This document shows positions 1 through 6,801 of a stretch of DNA of 64,000 bases, piece after piece. The stretch lies in the NCBI GenBank assembly GCA_966211795.1, contig CBIHNW010000025.1:1-64000 (forward strand), written 5' to 3'. Source of the DNA: 21-14-0-10-47-8 sp966211795 (GTDB lineage: Bacteria > Bdellovibrionota > Bdellovibrionia > Bdellovibrionales > Bdellovibrionaceae). Both the position numbers and the translations under genes were made by a program. Every line of letters starts with the position of its first letter. Position 1 is the first letter of the stretch. The notes under the pieces were generated by a model. That model saw only the letters and a program-made list of their open reading frames with translations, was not told the DNA's origin and did no database searches.

Positions 1-2
1 TA

Positions 3-851
3 AAAACCGGGTCGGTCCGAGAAACCGCCCGCCATCGCCACACGCATGCCGGCCAGATTTCCAAATTACTGACAGGTCTTGAACGCAAGGTCGGATTTAA
101 GCTTTTGGAACGATCCTCTTTCGGTGTGCTGCCGACGGCAAAGGCCCTGGAGCTTTTGCCGTTATTCGATGAAATTCAAAAAAGTGAAGAGGACATTCGC
201 AGCAGCTTTGTCACCACCAAAGAGAAATCGGTTCTTGGCTTTGCGGCGAATTTTTTCTTAGCGAGCCATCTCTTACCGCAGGTCTTCACGGCTTTCGAAA
301 AACCCTACCCGCAGTATCGCTTGCGTCTTTTGGATTTGCCCCCGGACAACTTTGTGCCGGTGGCGCTGAGGAATGGCTTCCAGGTCTGCCTGCACACCGG
401 CGATCAAGACTGGCCAAAAACTTGGTCCTCGACCAAAATCGGAGATTTGCACTGGATCCTGTGCGCTCGAAAAAATCATCCGGTCCTCGAAAATCTCACG
501 ACCAAAGAGGTTCTCAAATATCCGTTTATATTTCCGGTGTATTGGACCAGCGAAGGCATCACTTACGGAAAAGATAACTTTCCCCTGCACCAAACTCAGC
601 GCATTCGCGGGCACGAGACCGCGACGGCCGTTGGTGCGCTTGAAATTTTACGTCGCACAAACCAGCTGAGCTTTGTTCCCGAAATTGTCGCCAGGCCCTT
701 TCTCAAGTCAGGACAAGTTGTCCAACTTGAATTCTCGGCCCTGAAGCCCGTTCGGCAACCCGTCTACCTGACAGTTAAAAACGATCAGGTCTCGCAAAAA
801 ATGTATGATTGGCTGGTGGGCGTTTGCGCAAGAGAACTGGCGATTTCGTAG
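3..851 (+). CDS. LysR-family transcriptional regulator (5' end outside window)
   Basis: The reading frame is open from the first base of the window, so the N-terminus is missing; the ATG at 105 is internal. The first residues match the recognition end of a LysR winged HTH (SVRETARH...GQISKLLTGLE). The rest is the effector-binding domain. It is clearly paralogous to the LysR at 8528-9466: both share HTH spacing, the phrases RLLDLPPDNFVP / RFIDLPPDQLIP, WVLCAR / WILCAR, and YPFVIPAY.SAEGLT / YPFIFPVYWTSEGIT. Target genes are unknown. The stop is followed by a lipoprotein gene in the same direction. Confidence in the family is high; the ligand cannot be inferred. Confidence 0.88.
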   Translation, partial: KTGSVRETARHRHTHAGQISKLLTGLERKVGFKLLERSSFGVLPTAKALELLPLFDEIQKSEEDIRSSFVTTKEKSVLGFAANFFLASHLLPQVFTAFEKPYPQYRLRLLDLPPDNFVPVALRNGFQVCLHTGDQDWPKTWSSTKIGDLHWILCARKNHPVLENLTTKEVLKYPFIFPVYWTSEGITYGKDNFPLHQTQRIRGHETATAVGALEILRRTNQLSFVPEIVARPFLKSGQVVQLEFSALKPVRQPVYLTVKNDQVSQKMYDWLVGVCARELAIS

Positions 852-918
852 CTTTCGGGACGCACTTGCATGGCCATCGACGATGGACAGCTCGATCGTG
901 TCATGGTAGCCAGGACTG

Positions 919-1671
919 ATGAAGCTTCAGCACAAATTCCTTCTGCCGCTCGGTCTTTGCAACATTCTCGGTTGCACGCACGCTCCAATCTCAAGTTTTA
1001 ACTGCACGGATTTGCAATGCTCACAAAGTTCTCAGTGCCACTACCAAAACGCAGGCAAACCTTACTCGGCTCAGCACGTGAAATTTGCGGGTCGCGACGC
1101 CATCCGCTTTGAAATTCGTCACGGTGAGGCTTTTGAGACGCCCGAAAATCGCACGTACCGGTCCGAGGTTAAAACGAATTATTTTCCGCCCATGGGTTCT
1201 GAAAGATGGTATCGCTTTTCGATCTTACTTCCTGGCGATTTTCCGATCGAAAAGAATCGGCTGGTGCTGGCGCAGTGGTGGGCCAAAACCAAAAGACATT
1301 TGGGCGAAGTGGACCGCAGCCCGATTTTGCATCTGCGCTTTAGCGAAGGTCAGTTGCTGATTTTGCTGCGACGATATCCTGATCGGATCACGCTGAAAGA
1401 TGAAAAGTACCTGCAGACAAATCTATTTGAAACCCATTCGCTTCCTTTGGGAACATGGAATGACTTTGTTTTTCACATCAAGTGGTCCGCTGACGATGCT
1501 GGCTTTATCGATGCTTGGTGGAATCAAAAAAACATCATCTCGTTTCGCGGGAAAACTGAAAATCAAGATGAGGTGGGACCGGTTTTTAAATTTGGTCTTT
1601 ACCGAGATGATTCTGAAAAGACTTATGTCTCGTACGTCAGCGATGCCGCGATTTCGGAGGAATCCTTTTAA
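919..1671 (+). CDS. Polysaccharide-lyase-like lipoprotein
   Basis: A 250-residue exported protein. The N-terminus is a short hydrophobic signal ending in NILGC, a usable lipobox with Cys19, so a lipid-anchored envelope protein is predicted. The body looks like the jelly-roll polysaccharide lyase family (Pfam Polysacc_lyase, heparin/glucuronan-lyase-like): an early F-x-IRHGE segment, ENRTYRSEV with conserved Arg-x-Glu, W-YRFSILLP, QWW, W-DFVFHIKWS and FKFGLYR near the C-terminus. Members cleave uronic-acid polysaccharides by beta-elimination. No PUL-type neighbours are present, so the substrate is open. An unusually Cys-rich linker (residues 29-43) follows the signal. Family assignment is from motif memory only. 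Confidence 0.7.
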   Translation: MKLQHKFLLPLGLCNILGCTHAPISSFNCTDLQCSQSSQCHYQNAGKPYSAQHVKFAGRDAIRFEIRHGEAFETPENRTYRSEVKTNYFPPMGSERWYRFSILLPGDFPIEKNRLVLAQWWAKTKRHLGEVDRSPILHLRFSEGQLLILLRRYPDRITLKDEKYLQTNLFETHSLPLGTWNDFVFHIKWSADDAGFIDAWWNQKNIISFRGKTENQDEVGPVFKFGLYRDDSEKTYVSYVSDAAISEESF

Positions 1672-1829
1672 TTTTGCTTAAAAAATAGCGGCCCCTGCTT
1701 GACGCAGGGTTTATTCTCGCTTCAAAAATGCCACTTCGCAAAGCGCTCGGTTGACGATCGAAAGTGGAATCATCGACACTCAGAACTTCATCCGACCACA
1801 CCTGGGCCCGACATGGGCTTTGGGAAAAT

Positions 1830-1921
1830 GCCTCGGTGGCGAAATTGGTAGACGCACAGGACTTAAAATCCTGGGATTCGGTTAAACGGTCGTGCCGGTT
1901 CAATTCCGGCCCGAGGCACCA
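1830..1921 (+). tRNA. tRNA-Leu (anticodon TAA), CCA encoded
   Basis: The acceptor stem GCCTCGG (1830-1836) pairs with CCGAGGC (1911-1917), followed by discriminator A and an encoded CCA ending at 1921. The anticodon arm is CAGGA-CTTAAAA-TCCTG, giving TAA. A long class II variable arm precedes the T arm with GTTCAAT. The 3' half of this gene recurs in diverged form at 2636-2693, on the other side of the next two genes, which makes this a likely integration site. Confidence 0.95.
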
Positions 1922-1935
1922 ACTGAAAGTTGATT

Positions 1936-2328
1936 ATGGCTGTTTCACTGAATGAGTTAGCAAAAGCGATTCACTCTTTAGAAGAGGCCCTTGCCCTGTA
2001 TCGAGATCAGACGATTGCTCAGAGTGATATTGTTCGTAAGGCTTTCCGCGATGCCTGCATTCAGAGATTTGAATATTGCATTGAATTGGCCTGGAAAACT
2101 TCCATGAAAGTATTAGGTTCAACCACGCTGGCCGCAAAGCCCGCCATTCGGGAAATGGCGAGAAACAATCTGATTCCGAATCCTGATCAATGGATGGAAT
2201 TTATTGAAGCTCGAAATGAAAGCTCGCATTCCTATGACGAAGAGATCGCCGCAAAGGTCTTTAAAAGCATTGAAGCTTTCCATCCCGAATCCGTCCGCCT
2301 CCTTGAGGCCCTCAAAAAACAAAAATGA
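1936..2328 (+). CDS. HEPN-type nucleotidyltransferase partner (HI0074/HepT-like)
   Basis: A 130-residue all-helical protein of the nucleotidyltransferase substrate-binding (HI0074) type, a HEPN fold. The tell-tale element is EARNESSHSYDEEIA, which fits the HEPN R-x4-H motif, preceded by the RFEYCIELAWKT helix. In HepT/MntA modules the HEPN protein is the RNase toxin and the partner AMPylates it. The ATG at 1936 is used; a TTG six bases upstream is also in frame. It begins only 15 bases after the tRNA-Leu CCA and its TGA overlaps the ATG of the next gene (ATGA), so the two are translationally coupled. Whether this pair is an active toxin-antitoxin system is inference. Confidence 0.85.
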   Translation: MAVSLNELAKAIHSLEEALALYRDQTIAQSDIVRKAFRDACIQRFEYCIELAWKTSMKVLGSTTLAAKPAIREMARNNLIPNPDQWMEFIEARNESSHSYDEEIAAKVFKSIEAFHPESVRLLEALKKQK

Positions 2329-2639
2329 AATTTGGATTGTCGGAAGAACAGTACAGCCTTCTCAATCATCTCGTCATAAAGCCTCTGCAATCGCGAGGCG
2401 CTGATGTTTATATTTTTGGCTCCCGAGCTCGTGGTCAACATCATCCCTTTTCTGATATCGATCTTCTCTATCAAGAAGCCCCGGACAAAAAGATCAGCAT
2501 GGCTGATATTGCGAAGATGAAAGAAGACGCCGAAAATTCAAACCTGCCAATCAAAGTCGATCTCGTCAGCGCCACGTCTCTGGCTCAATCTTACCGCCAA
2601 TCCGTGGACGAATCTAAAATCCTCATTCCAAAGAATTAG
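2325..2639 (+). CDS. Minimal nucleotidyltransferase (MntA/HI0073-like)
   Basis: A 104-residue protein with the minimal nucleotidyltransferase signature GSRARG...SDIDL near residues 32-47, and a further acidic strand KVDLVS. Such proteins pair with HEPN partners; in characterised MntA-HepT modules the MNT protein is the antitoxin that adds AMP to the HEPN toxin. It overlaps the upstream HEPN gene by four bases. Notably its TAG stop (2637-2639) lies inside the diverged partial tRNA-Leu copy, so the gene end coincides with the edge of the duplicated segment. That fits a mobile cassette inserted at the tRNA. Confidence 0.88.
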   Translation: MKFGLSEEQYSLLNHLVIKPLQSRGADVYIFGSRARGQHHPFSDIDLLYQEAPDKKISMADIAKMKEDAENSNLPIKVDLVSATSLAQSYRQSVDESKILIPKN

Positions 2640-2693
2640 AATCCTGAGGTTCGGTTGAACGGTCGTGCCGGTTCAATTCCGGCCGGAGGCACC
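2636..2693 (+). repeat. Diverged duplicate of tRNA-Leu 3' half (att-like)
   Basis: These 58 bases align without a gap to 1863-1920 of tRNA-Leu (anticodon loop through CC of the 3' end) with five differences that I can count. The copy has lost its 5' half. The two copies flank the HEPN/MNT pair as direct repeats with an offset of 773 bases. This is the arrangement left by integration at a tRNA 3' end. No integrase lies between the repeats. Confidence 0.85.
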
Positions 2694-3002
2694 CTCATTC
2701 AATCGAATTGAACACAAGCCTGGATCGGCCGAGCACGTCTTTTCGGGAAAGAAGCCACCAAATGGACACTTCGTCTTTGATCTGCATTGGAACCATGAGC
2801 TTGTGCAATTTTTATCCTTAACGTCAAATTGAATCGCCATTGCCGTTCGCTGCGTGCGACGCAAGGCCTTTACATCAAGAGCTGGCGAATGTTTTGACAG
2901 TCGCCAACAAGGCTTCGGCTCTTCCTCCCACAGCTCTTTTAAAACTTCCAAAACGCTTCCTGATTCAGCCAAGGGGGCCTAGCCTTTGCTCTGCCATGGA
3001 AC
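2694..3002. other. Intergenic region without a convincing gene
   Basis: No open frame here has a credible start plus family signature. One plus-strand frame stays open from about 2695 to 2837 and reads as an ordinary protein tail (contains GHFVFDLHWNHEL), which could be the end of a decayed gene next to the att-like repeat; I do not recognise it. A 99-codon minus frame (2673-2972) also runs through and looks like chance. Confidence 0.4.
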
Positions 3003-4196
3003 ATGGCCCAGGTGCATTTCATGCTGATATTGAGTTTCCTTATTTTCGCCTTCGGTGTTCAGGCAAGTCCTGGCGTTTACCCAAAGGCGATGGAGGACTC
3101 GACAGTCCCATCGGAAAAGGCTCAAAACATCGAGCTTTTTGAAATCAAAGAGAGCGAATTGGGACCGATCTTAAAAGCAGCAAGGATGCAGGCGGAATCG
3201 GCGACCACAGAGGACATATCGAAGGCCGGAATTCTAATCCCTGGACTTCGTGGCGACGAGGCTCGGGAAAAATATAAAAGTAAATTGATCGAGAACTTGG
3301 TGACACAAAGAAATCTCGAGCTGATCCGGAAAATGAATGCCTTGCCGATCCCGACACCGAGCGAGCCCGGAAAAGTTTCGGCACTGACGGCGCAACAAAT
3401 CCGCGAAACCGCGGCCTCGATCGAATACAGTCCCGCCACGGACGCGCGCCAAAGCCTGACCAGCAAATACAATCCCAATGGTGATATCGGGTATTGCTTT
3501 TTGCGAGCCCACTATTACGCCGGAGCCGTCGATCAGCGTGGCCTGGACATGAGCTCAGTGCGAAAAGTCTTTTTGATTGGAACCATGAAACTGTTCGGCG
3601 CGAATTGGATTCCTTCGGCCGGATGGCGTTATCATGTGGCCACGGCCGTACGCGGTGTGGATGGGAAATGGTACGTGCTTGATAATCACATGGCCCTTTA
3701 TCTGGGAAAGCATGGCTACTCGAGCCGCGCGTTCACGGTTGAAGAGTGGTACAAATATTATGAAAAATTCATGAACACCACGGACGATCTTTCAGCGCAC
3801 GTGGCTTCGGACGGCAGCAAAGAAGTGGCGCGGTCGAAAGCGCTCTTCCTCTATTTTGCCGATGCCGATCACGTGATTCCCGAGGGAACTCCCTACACGA
3901 AAAATGTGTTTTACGGCATTGATAAAAACAAGGATGGAAAATTGGATGCCAGCGAAGTCAACATGAACGGAGCCTTCGTCGATGTGGATAACTTTTTAAG
4001 CGTTGCCATTCATCCCTGCTCAAAAGAAAGATGTGCGCCTTTGAATCCCCTTGATGAAAAATGTCGGAACTTGTCGACGGCTGATCAACAGATCCTTCGT
4101 CAAAGAGAGCTTCTTTTGAATCAATGGCGATTGGAAACTTCGTTTGAAGAAGAGCAGCGAATGCTTCCGCCGTCTGAAGTGACTGGCTCTCACTAA
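3003..4196 (+). CDS. Secreted protein with Cys-His-Asp protein-deamidase-like domain and EF-hand
   Basis: 397 residues beginning with a signal peptide (LILSFLIFAFGVQA). The central part resembles protein-glutaminase-like papain-fold domains: GYCFLRAHYY places a Cys at 165, GWRYHVAT a His at 211, and YVLDNHM an Asp at 227, in the order and spacing of a Cys-His-Asp triad. Residues 307-318 (DKNKDGKLDASE) form a canonical calcium-binding EF-hand loop. Such enzymes deamidate or hydrolyse protein glutamine side chains; the assignment rests on motif resemblance. The C-terminus has four Cys clustered near 343-358. An ATG at 3021 is an alternative start giving a tidier signal peptide. Confidence 0.62.
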   Translation: MAQVHFMLILSFLIFAFGVQASPGVYPKAMEDSTVPSEKAQNIELFEIKESELGPILKAARMQAESATTEDISKAGILIPGLRGDEAREKYKSKLIENLVTQRNLELIRKMNALPIPTPSEPGKVSALTAQQIRETAASIEYSPATDARQSLTSKYNPNGDIGYCFLRAHYYAGAVDQRGLDMSSVRKVFLIGTMKLFGANWIPSAGWRYHVATAVRGVDGKWYVLDNHMALYLGKHGYSSRAFTVEEWYKYYEKFMNTTDDLSAHVASDGSKEVARSKALFLYFADADHVIPEGTPYTKNVFYGIDKNKDGKLDASEVNMNGAFVDVDNFLSVAIHPCSKERCAPLNPLDEKCRNLSTADQQILRQRELLLNQWRLETSFEEEQRMLPPSEVTGSH

Positions 4197-4274
4197 TGGA
4201 TTTGACTTTGGTTCGTGGGCAAATGCGCCAGAGATGCCGGTTGACCTGGACTGCATCCTTGCTAGGATTGCGGC

Positions 4275-4580
4275 ATGAAAACTTTTATTCTCCCTCTGTT
4301 TTTCATTCTTCTGTCCTCAATCTCTGCCCACTCGATGCCAGATAAGACCGGGTGCAAGGTGGACGCGGATTGCGTGCCGGCCGCATGCTGTCACAACTCG
4401 GCAGCCGTCAATAAAGAATATGCACCGGATTGCCAGGACATGAGCTGCACGGGCGAATGCAAAAAACCTTATGACTGTGGTTGCAGCGAAATTCTTTGCA
4501 TCGAAAAAAAGTGCACGCTTCAAATCAAAGAATCGATGAAGGAAAATCCGCTCTGCGGCGGCACCCAGTCCTTCTATTGA
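4275..4580 (+). CDS. Small secreted cysteine-rich protein
   Basis: 101 residues: a clear signal peptide (MKTFILPLFFILLSSISAHS) followed by a mature part of about 80 residues with twelve cysteines, including a CC pair and a CGC triplet. The spacing resembles small disulfide-stabilised eight-cysteine-cluster proteins, but I cannot name a family. It stands alone between the deamidase-like gene and a convergent crotonase gene. Export with many disulfides suggests a stable extracellular or periplasmic protein. Confidence 0.7.
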   Translation: MKTFILPLFFILLSSISAHSMPDKTGCKVDADCVPAACCHNSAAVNKEYAPDCQDMSCTGECKKPYDCGCSEILCIEKKCTLQIKESMKENPLCGGTQSFY

Positions 4581-4626
4581 AAAAAAAAATCCAAAGGCCG
4601 GCGCGATTCGCAAGTGCTTTTCCTTT

Positions 4627-5415
4627 TTATTCCCAGGCAGGTTTTACTTTTGCCAGAAAAGCTTTCATGCCGATTTGACTTTCACTGTCGGCAAAAGCTT
4701 TGCGATATGATTTATTCTCGAGCTCAAAAGCTGTTTCTGCCGATGCGCCGAAACTCTCTCGTAATACTTGTTTGCAAAGAGACACGGCATGCGGAGATTT
4801 TTCTTTGATCTCATTCAGGGTTTGCAAAGCGGCCCGGTTCATCTGGTCGCGATTTTCGAAGACTTCATTCACGAGATTCCATTCCTTTGCATTCGCTGCA
4901 GACACCCGTCGCCCGGTCATCATCAGTTCTTTGGCTTTGGCGAGCCCCAAGGCCCGCACAAATCGAATGCAGCCACCAAAGCCCGGGATCAAACCCAGGG
5001 CCACTTCGGGTTGTCCAAAGCTTGCGGACCGGGTTGCGTAAATAAAATCGCAGCTGAGAGCAAGCTCGCAGCCTCCGCCCAGGGCGACGCCATGAACGCA
5101 AGCGATGACCGGAATTGGCAAAGACTCGAGAAGATCTCCGACCGCTTGACCCAAAAGTCCAAACTGGGCGCCTTCCTCCGGCGTCATCTGAGACATCTCT
5201 TGAATATCGGCACCGGCTATAAAGGCGCGATCCCCCTCTCCGGTCAGCAAAACTCCCCGCAAGCGCCCGAATTCCTTTGCGTGAATCTGCTGAAGAATTT
5301 CACGGAAATCTCGAAGCATCGAGCTGGAAAGGGCATTGGATTTTTCCGGTCGCGCAATGGTGACAGTTAAAATCTGGTCGGCCATTTCGCATTTGATAAA
5401 TTCATATTTTTTCAT
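4627..5415 (-). CDS. Enoyl-CoA hydratase/isomerase (crotonase) family protein
   Basis: 262 residues from the ATG at 5415, which is preceded by AAGGGA; an in-frame ATG at 5460 is less likely. Crotonase features are present: AFIAGADI oxyanion segment near 64-71, ALGGGCELAL with Glu117 and FGQPEVALGLIPGFGG with Glu137. The 20-residue spacing of the two glutamates is that of true hydratases. The usual GG-T-R-L after the second motif is replaced by GGCIRF. Expected reaction is hydration of 2-enoyl-CoA in fatty acid or amino acid degradation. It lies downstream, same strand, of the TmpA-like reductase gene with a 57-base gap, so it could belong to the adenylation operon. Confidence 0.88.
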   Translation of the reverse strand: MKKYEFIKCEMADQILTVTIARPEKSNALSSSMLRDFREILQQIHAKEFGRLRGVLLTGEGDRAFIAGADIQEMSQMTPEEGAQFGLLGQAVGDLLESLPIPVIACVHGVALGGGCELALSCDFIYATRSASFGQPEVALGLIPGFGGCIRFVRALGLAKAKELMMTGRRVSAANAKEWNLVNEVFENRDQMNRAALQTLNEIKEKSPHAVSLCKQVLRESFGASAETAFELENKSYRKAFADSESQIGMKAFLAKVKPAWE

Positions 5416-5472
5416 ACTTCCCTTTGCGGACAGAATCATTTTGAACGGAGATCGATTCATTAAGATAAGACA

Positions 5473-6801
5473 CTAGGAATCCCAGATCGCTCCGAAGGCC
5501 GGGATGCCACGGCTTTCCAACTCATGCACCACGTGCCAAGTGACTTTCTTATTCGAGATGCAGATCACGGCTTCGGCATCAAAATCTTGATAAGCCTTTA
5601 GCGCGAGCTTCACCAGATCCGGTTTCCCTTGCGCGTCTGTGTCCCAGATGACGGCTTCGGGTTGCGACTGATAAATTTCCTGAACCAATTCGTGTCCATA
5701 AGTTTTTTCCGGATTTCGAGTGGACCAGATCAACCGGGCCGGCACCTCTTTTGAAAAGAGATGCGGCAGACAAGGCCCAATGCCACTGCCGGTTGCAATC
5801 CAGACCACCCGTTTAAAAAGTTTTTCAACATGACCGACACCGGCCACAGGAATCCCCTTCACCCACAGATCACGCGGCTTCTGATCGATCAATCGACCGG
5901 TCCAGTCCCCGGCCCGAGAGATCGTCAATCGAAATCCTTCTTGGGTTGGATGCGGAACATTGGCAAACGAATGCCACTCGAGCCATGGGCTACGGCTCAG
6001 ATCGGTGGATGAGCCGGCGAAAGGTTTGACTCCATACGAGAACGCCGCCAAGGCCACATGCGAGGACGGCGTCACGCAATCGACCCGCACCCGCCGAAGC
6101 CTGAGCCAAGGCAGGGCGACGCTGACGGTGGCGAGCATCAAAACCAGAGTCGTGAGCAGCTGGGCGCCAGACACTTGCGGCGAATTCAAGTGAAGATAAA
6201 TCGTTTGCACCCAAAAGAGATAAAGCGACGTCCACAGTCCAAAGCGTCCGACGATTTCAAACTGATTGTGGAACCTGCTGCGAATCCTAGGAAGCGCCAT
6301 CGTTATCATGATCAGAAGAACCGACAAGTGCACCACCAACAATCGAAACAGCGAGAGATCTCGAATCAGCAACGCCTGCAATCCCATCCAACAAAACCCA
6401 CTGAAGAAAGCGCCGACGTGAATTCCGCCAAAATGATAAACTTTGCCGGCCGCCCAGCGCAGACTGAGAGGCCAGCTCGGTGGCATGCTGGTGGCGATGC
6501 GGAACAAGAGATTGATCGTCTCTTGTTGTCGAATGAAGATGGCGGTCGCAAAATTCGCCAAGACCAGATTTCGCGCGACATTCGCGCCTTCAGTCGGCGA
6601 TAAGAAAAGAAAATCTTTGAAATGAAAAAACAAGGCAAGATTCAGCGAAGCCACGAGCAATGCCCAGCGATTGTAAGGCATCAACAGCGGATGCCGAAAC
6701 AAGCAATACAGAAAGCCGCGCTTTTGCAAATTTCTTTTTCTCGCATGGCTTTGTTCGATGGATCTTTGAAGTGGCGGGAATGCCAGCAGTGCAGTTTTCA
6801 T
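5473..6801 (-). CDS. TmpA-like membrane oxidoreductase with FNR-type NAD(P)H domain
   Basis: 442 residues. The N-terminal 240 contain about six hydrophobic segments (around 43-62, 78-92, 124-145, 152-172, 190-205, 212-232) with histidines at 123, 128 and 158 that could bind haem. The C-terminal part resembles a ferredoxin-NADP reductase module: an FAD-type strand GFRLTISRAGDWTG, then TGSGIGP at 337-343 and a nucleotide-binding Rossmann half. This layout recalls TmpA of filamentous fungi, which occurs with NRPS-like adenylation enzymes. Here its start overlaps the stop of the adenylation gene by four bases, so co-translation is expected. Likely role: reduction or modification of a product activated by the adenylating enzyme. 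Function is inference. Confidence 0.7.
   Translation of the reverse strand: MKTALLAFPPLQRSIEQSHARKRNLQKRGFLYCLFRHPLLMPYNRWALLVASLNLALFFHFKDFLFLSPTEGANVARNLVLANFATAIFIRQQETINLLFRIATSMPPSWPLSLRWAAGKVYHFGGIHVGAFFSGFCWMGLQALLIRDLSLFRLLVVHLSVLLIMITMALPRIRSRFHNQFEIVGRFGLWTSLYLFWVQTIYLHLNSPQVSGAQLLTTLVLMLATVSVALPWLRLRRVRVDCVTPSSHVALAAFSYGVKPFAGSSTDLSRSPWLEWHSFANVPHPTQEGFRLTISRAGDWTGRLIDQKPRDLWVKGIPVAGVGHVEKLFKRVVWIATGSGIGPCLPHLFSKEVPARLIWSTRNPEKTYGHELVQEIYQSQPEAVIWDTDAQGKPDLVKLALKAYQDFDAEAVICISNKKVTWHVVHELESRGIPAFGAIWDS

Noticed and set aside
2673..2972. 99-codon minus frame next to the partial tRNA copy
   Set aside because: It runs through the duplicated tRNA segment and shows no recognisable domain.
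6058..6603. 181-codon plus-strand open frame opposite the TmpA-like gene
   Set aside because: Low-complexity charged translation with no family match, opposite a well supported membrane reductase gene.
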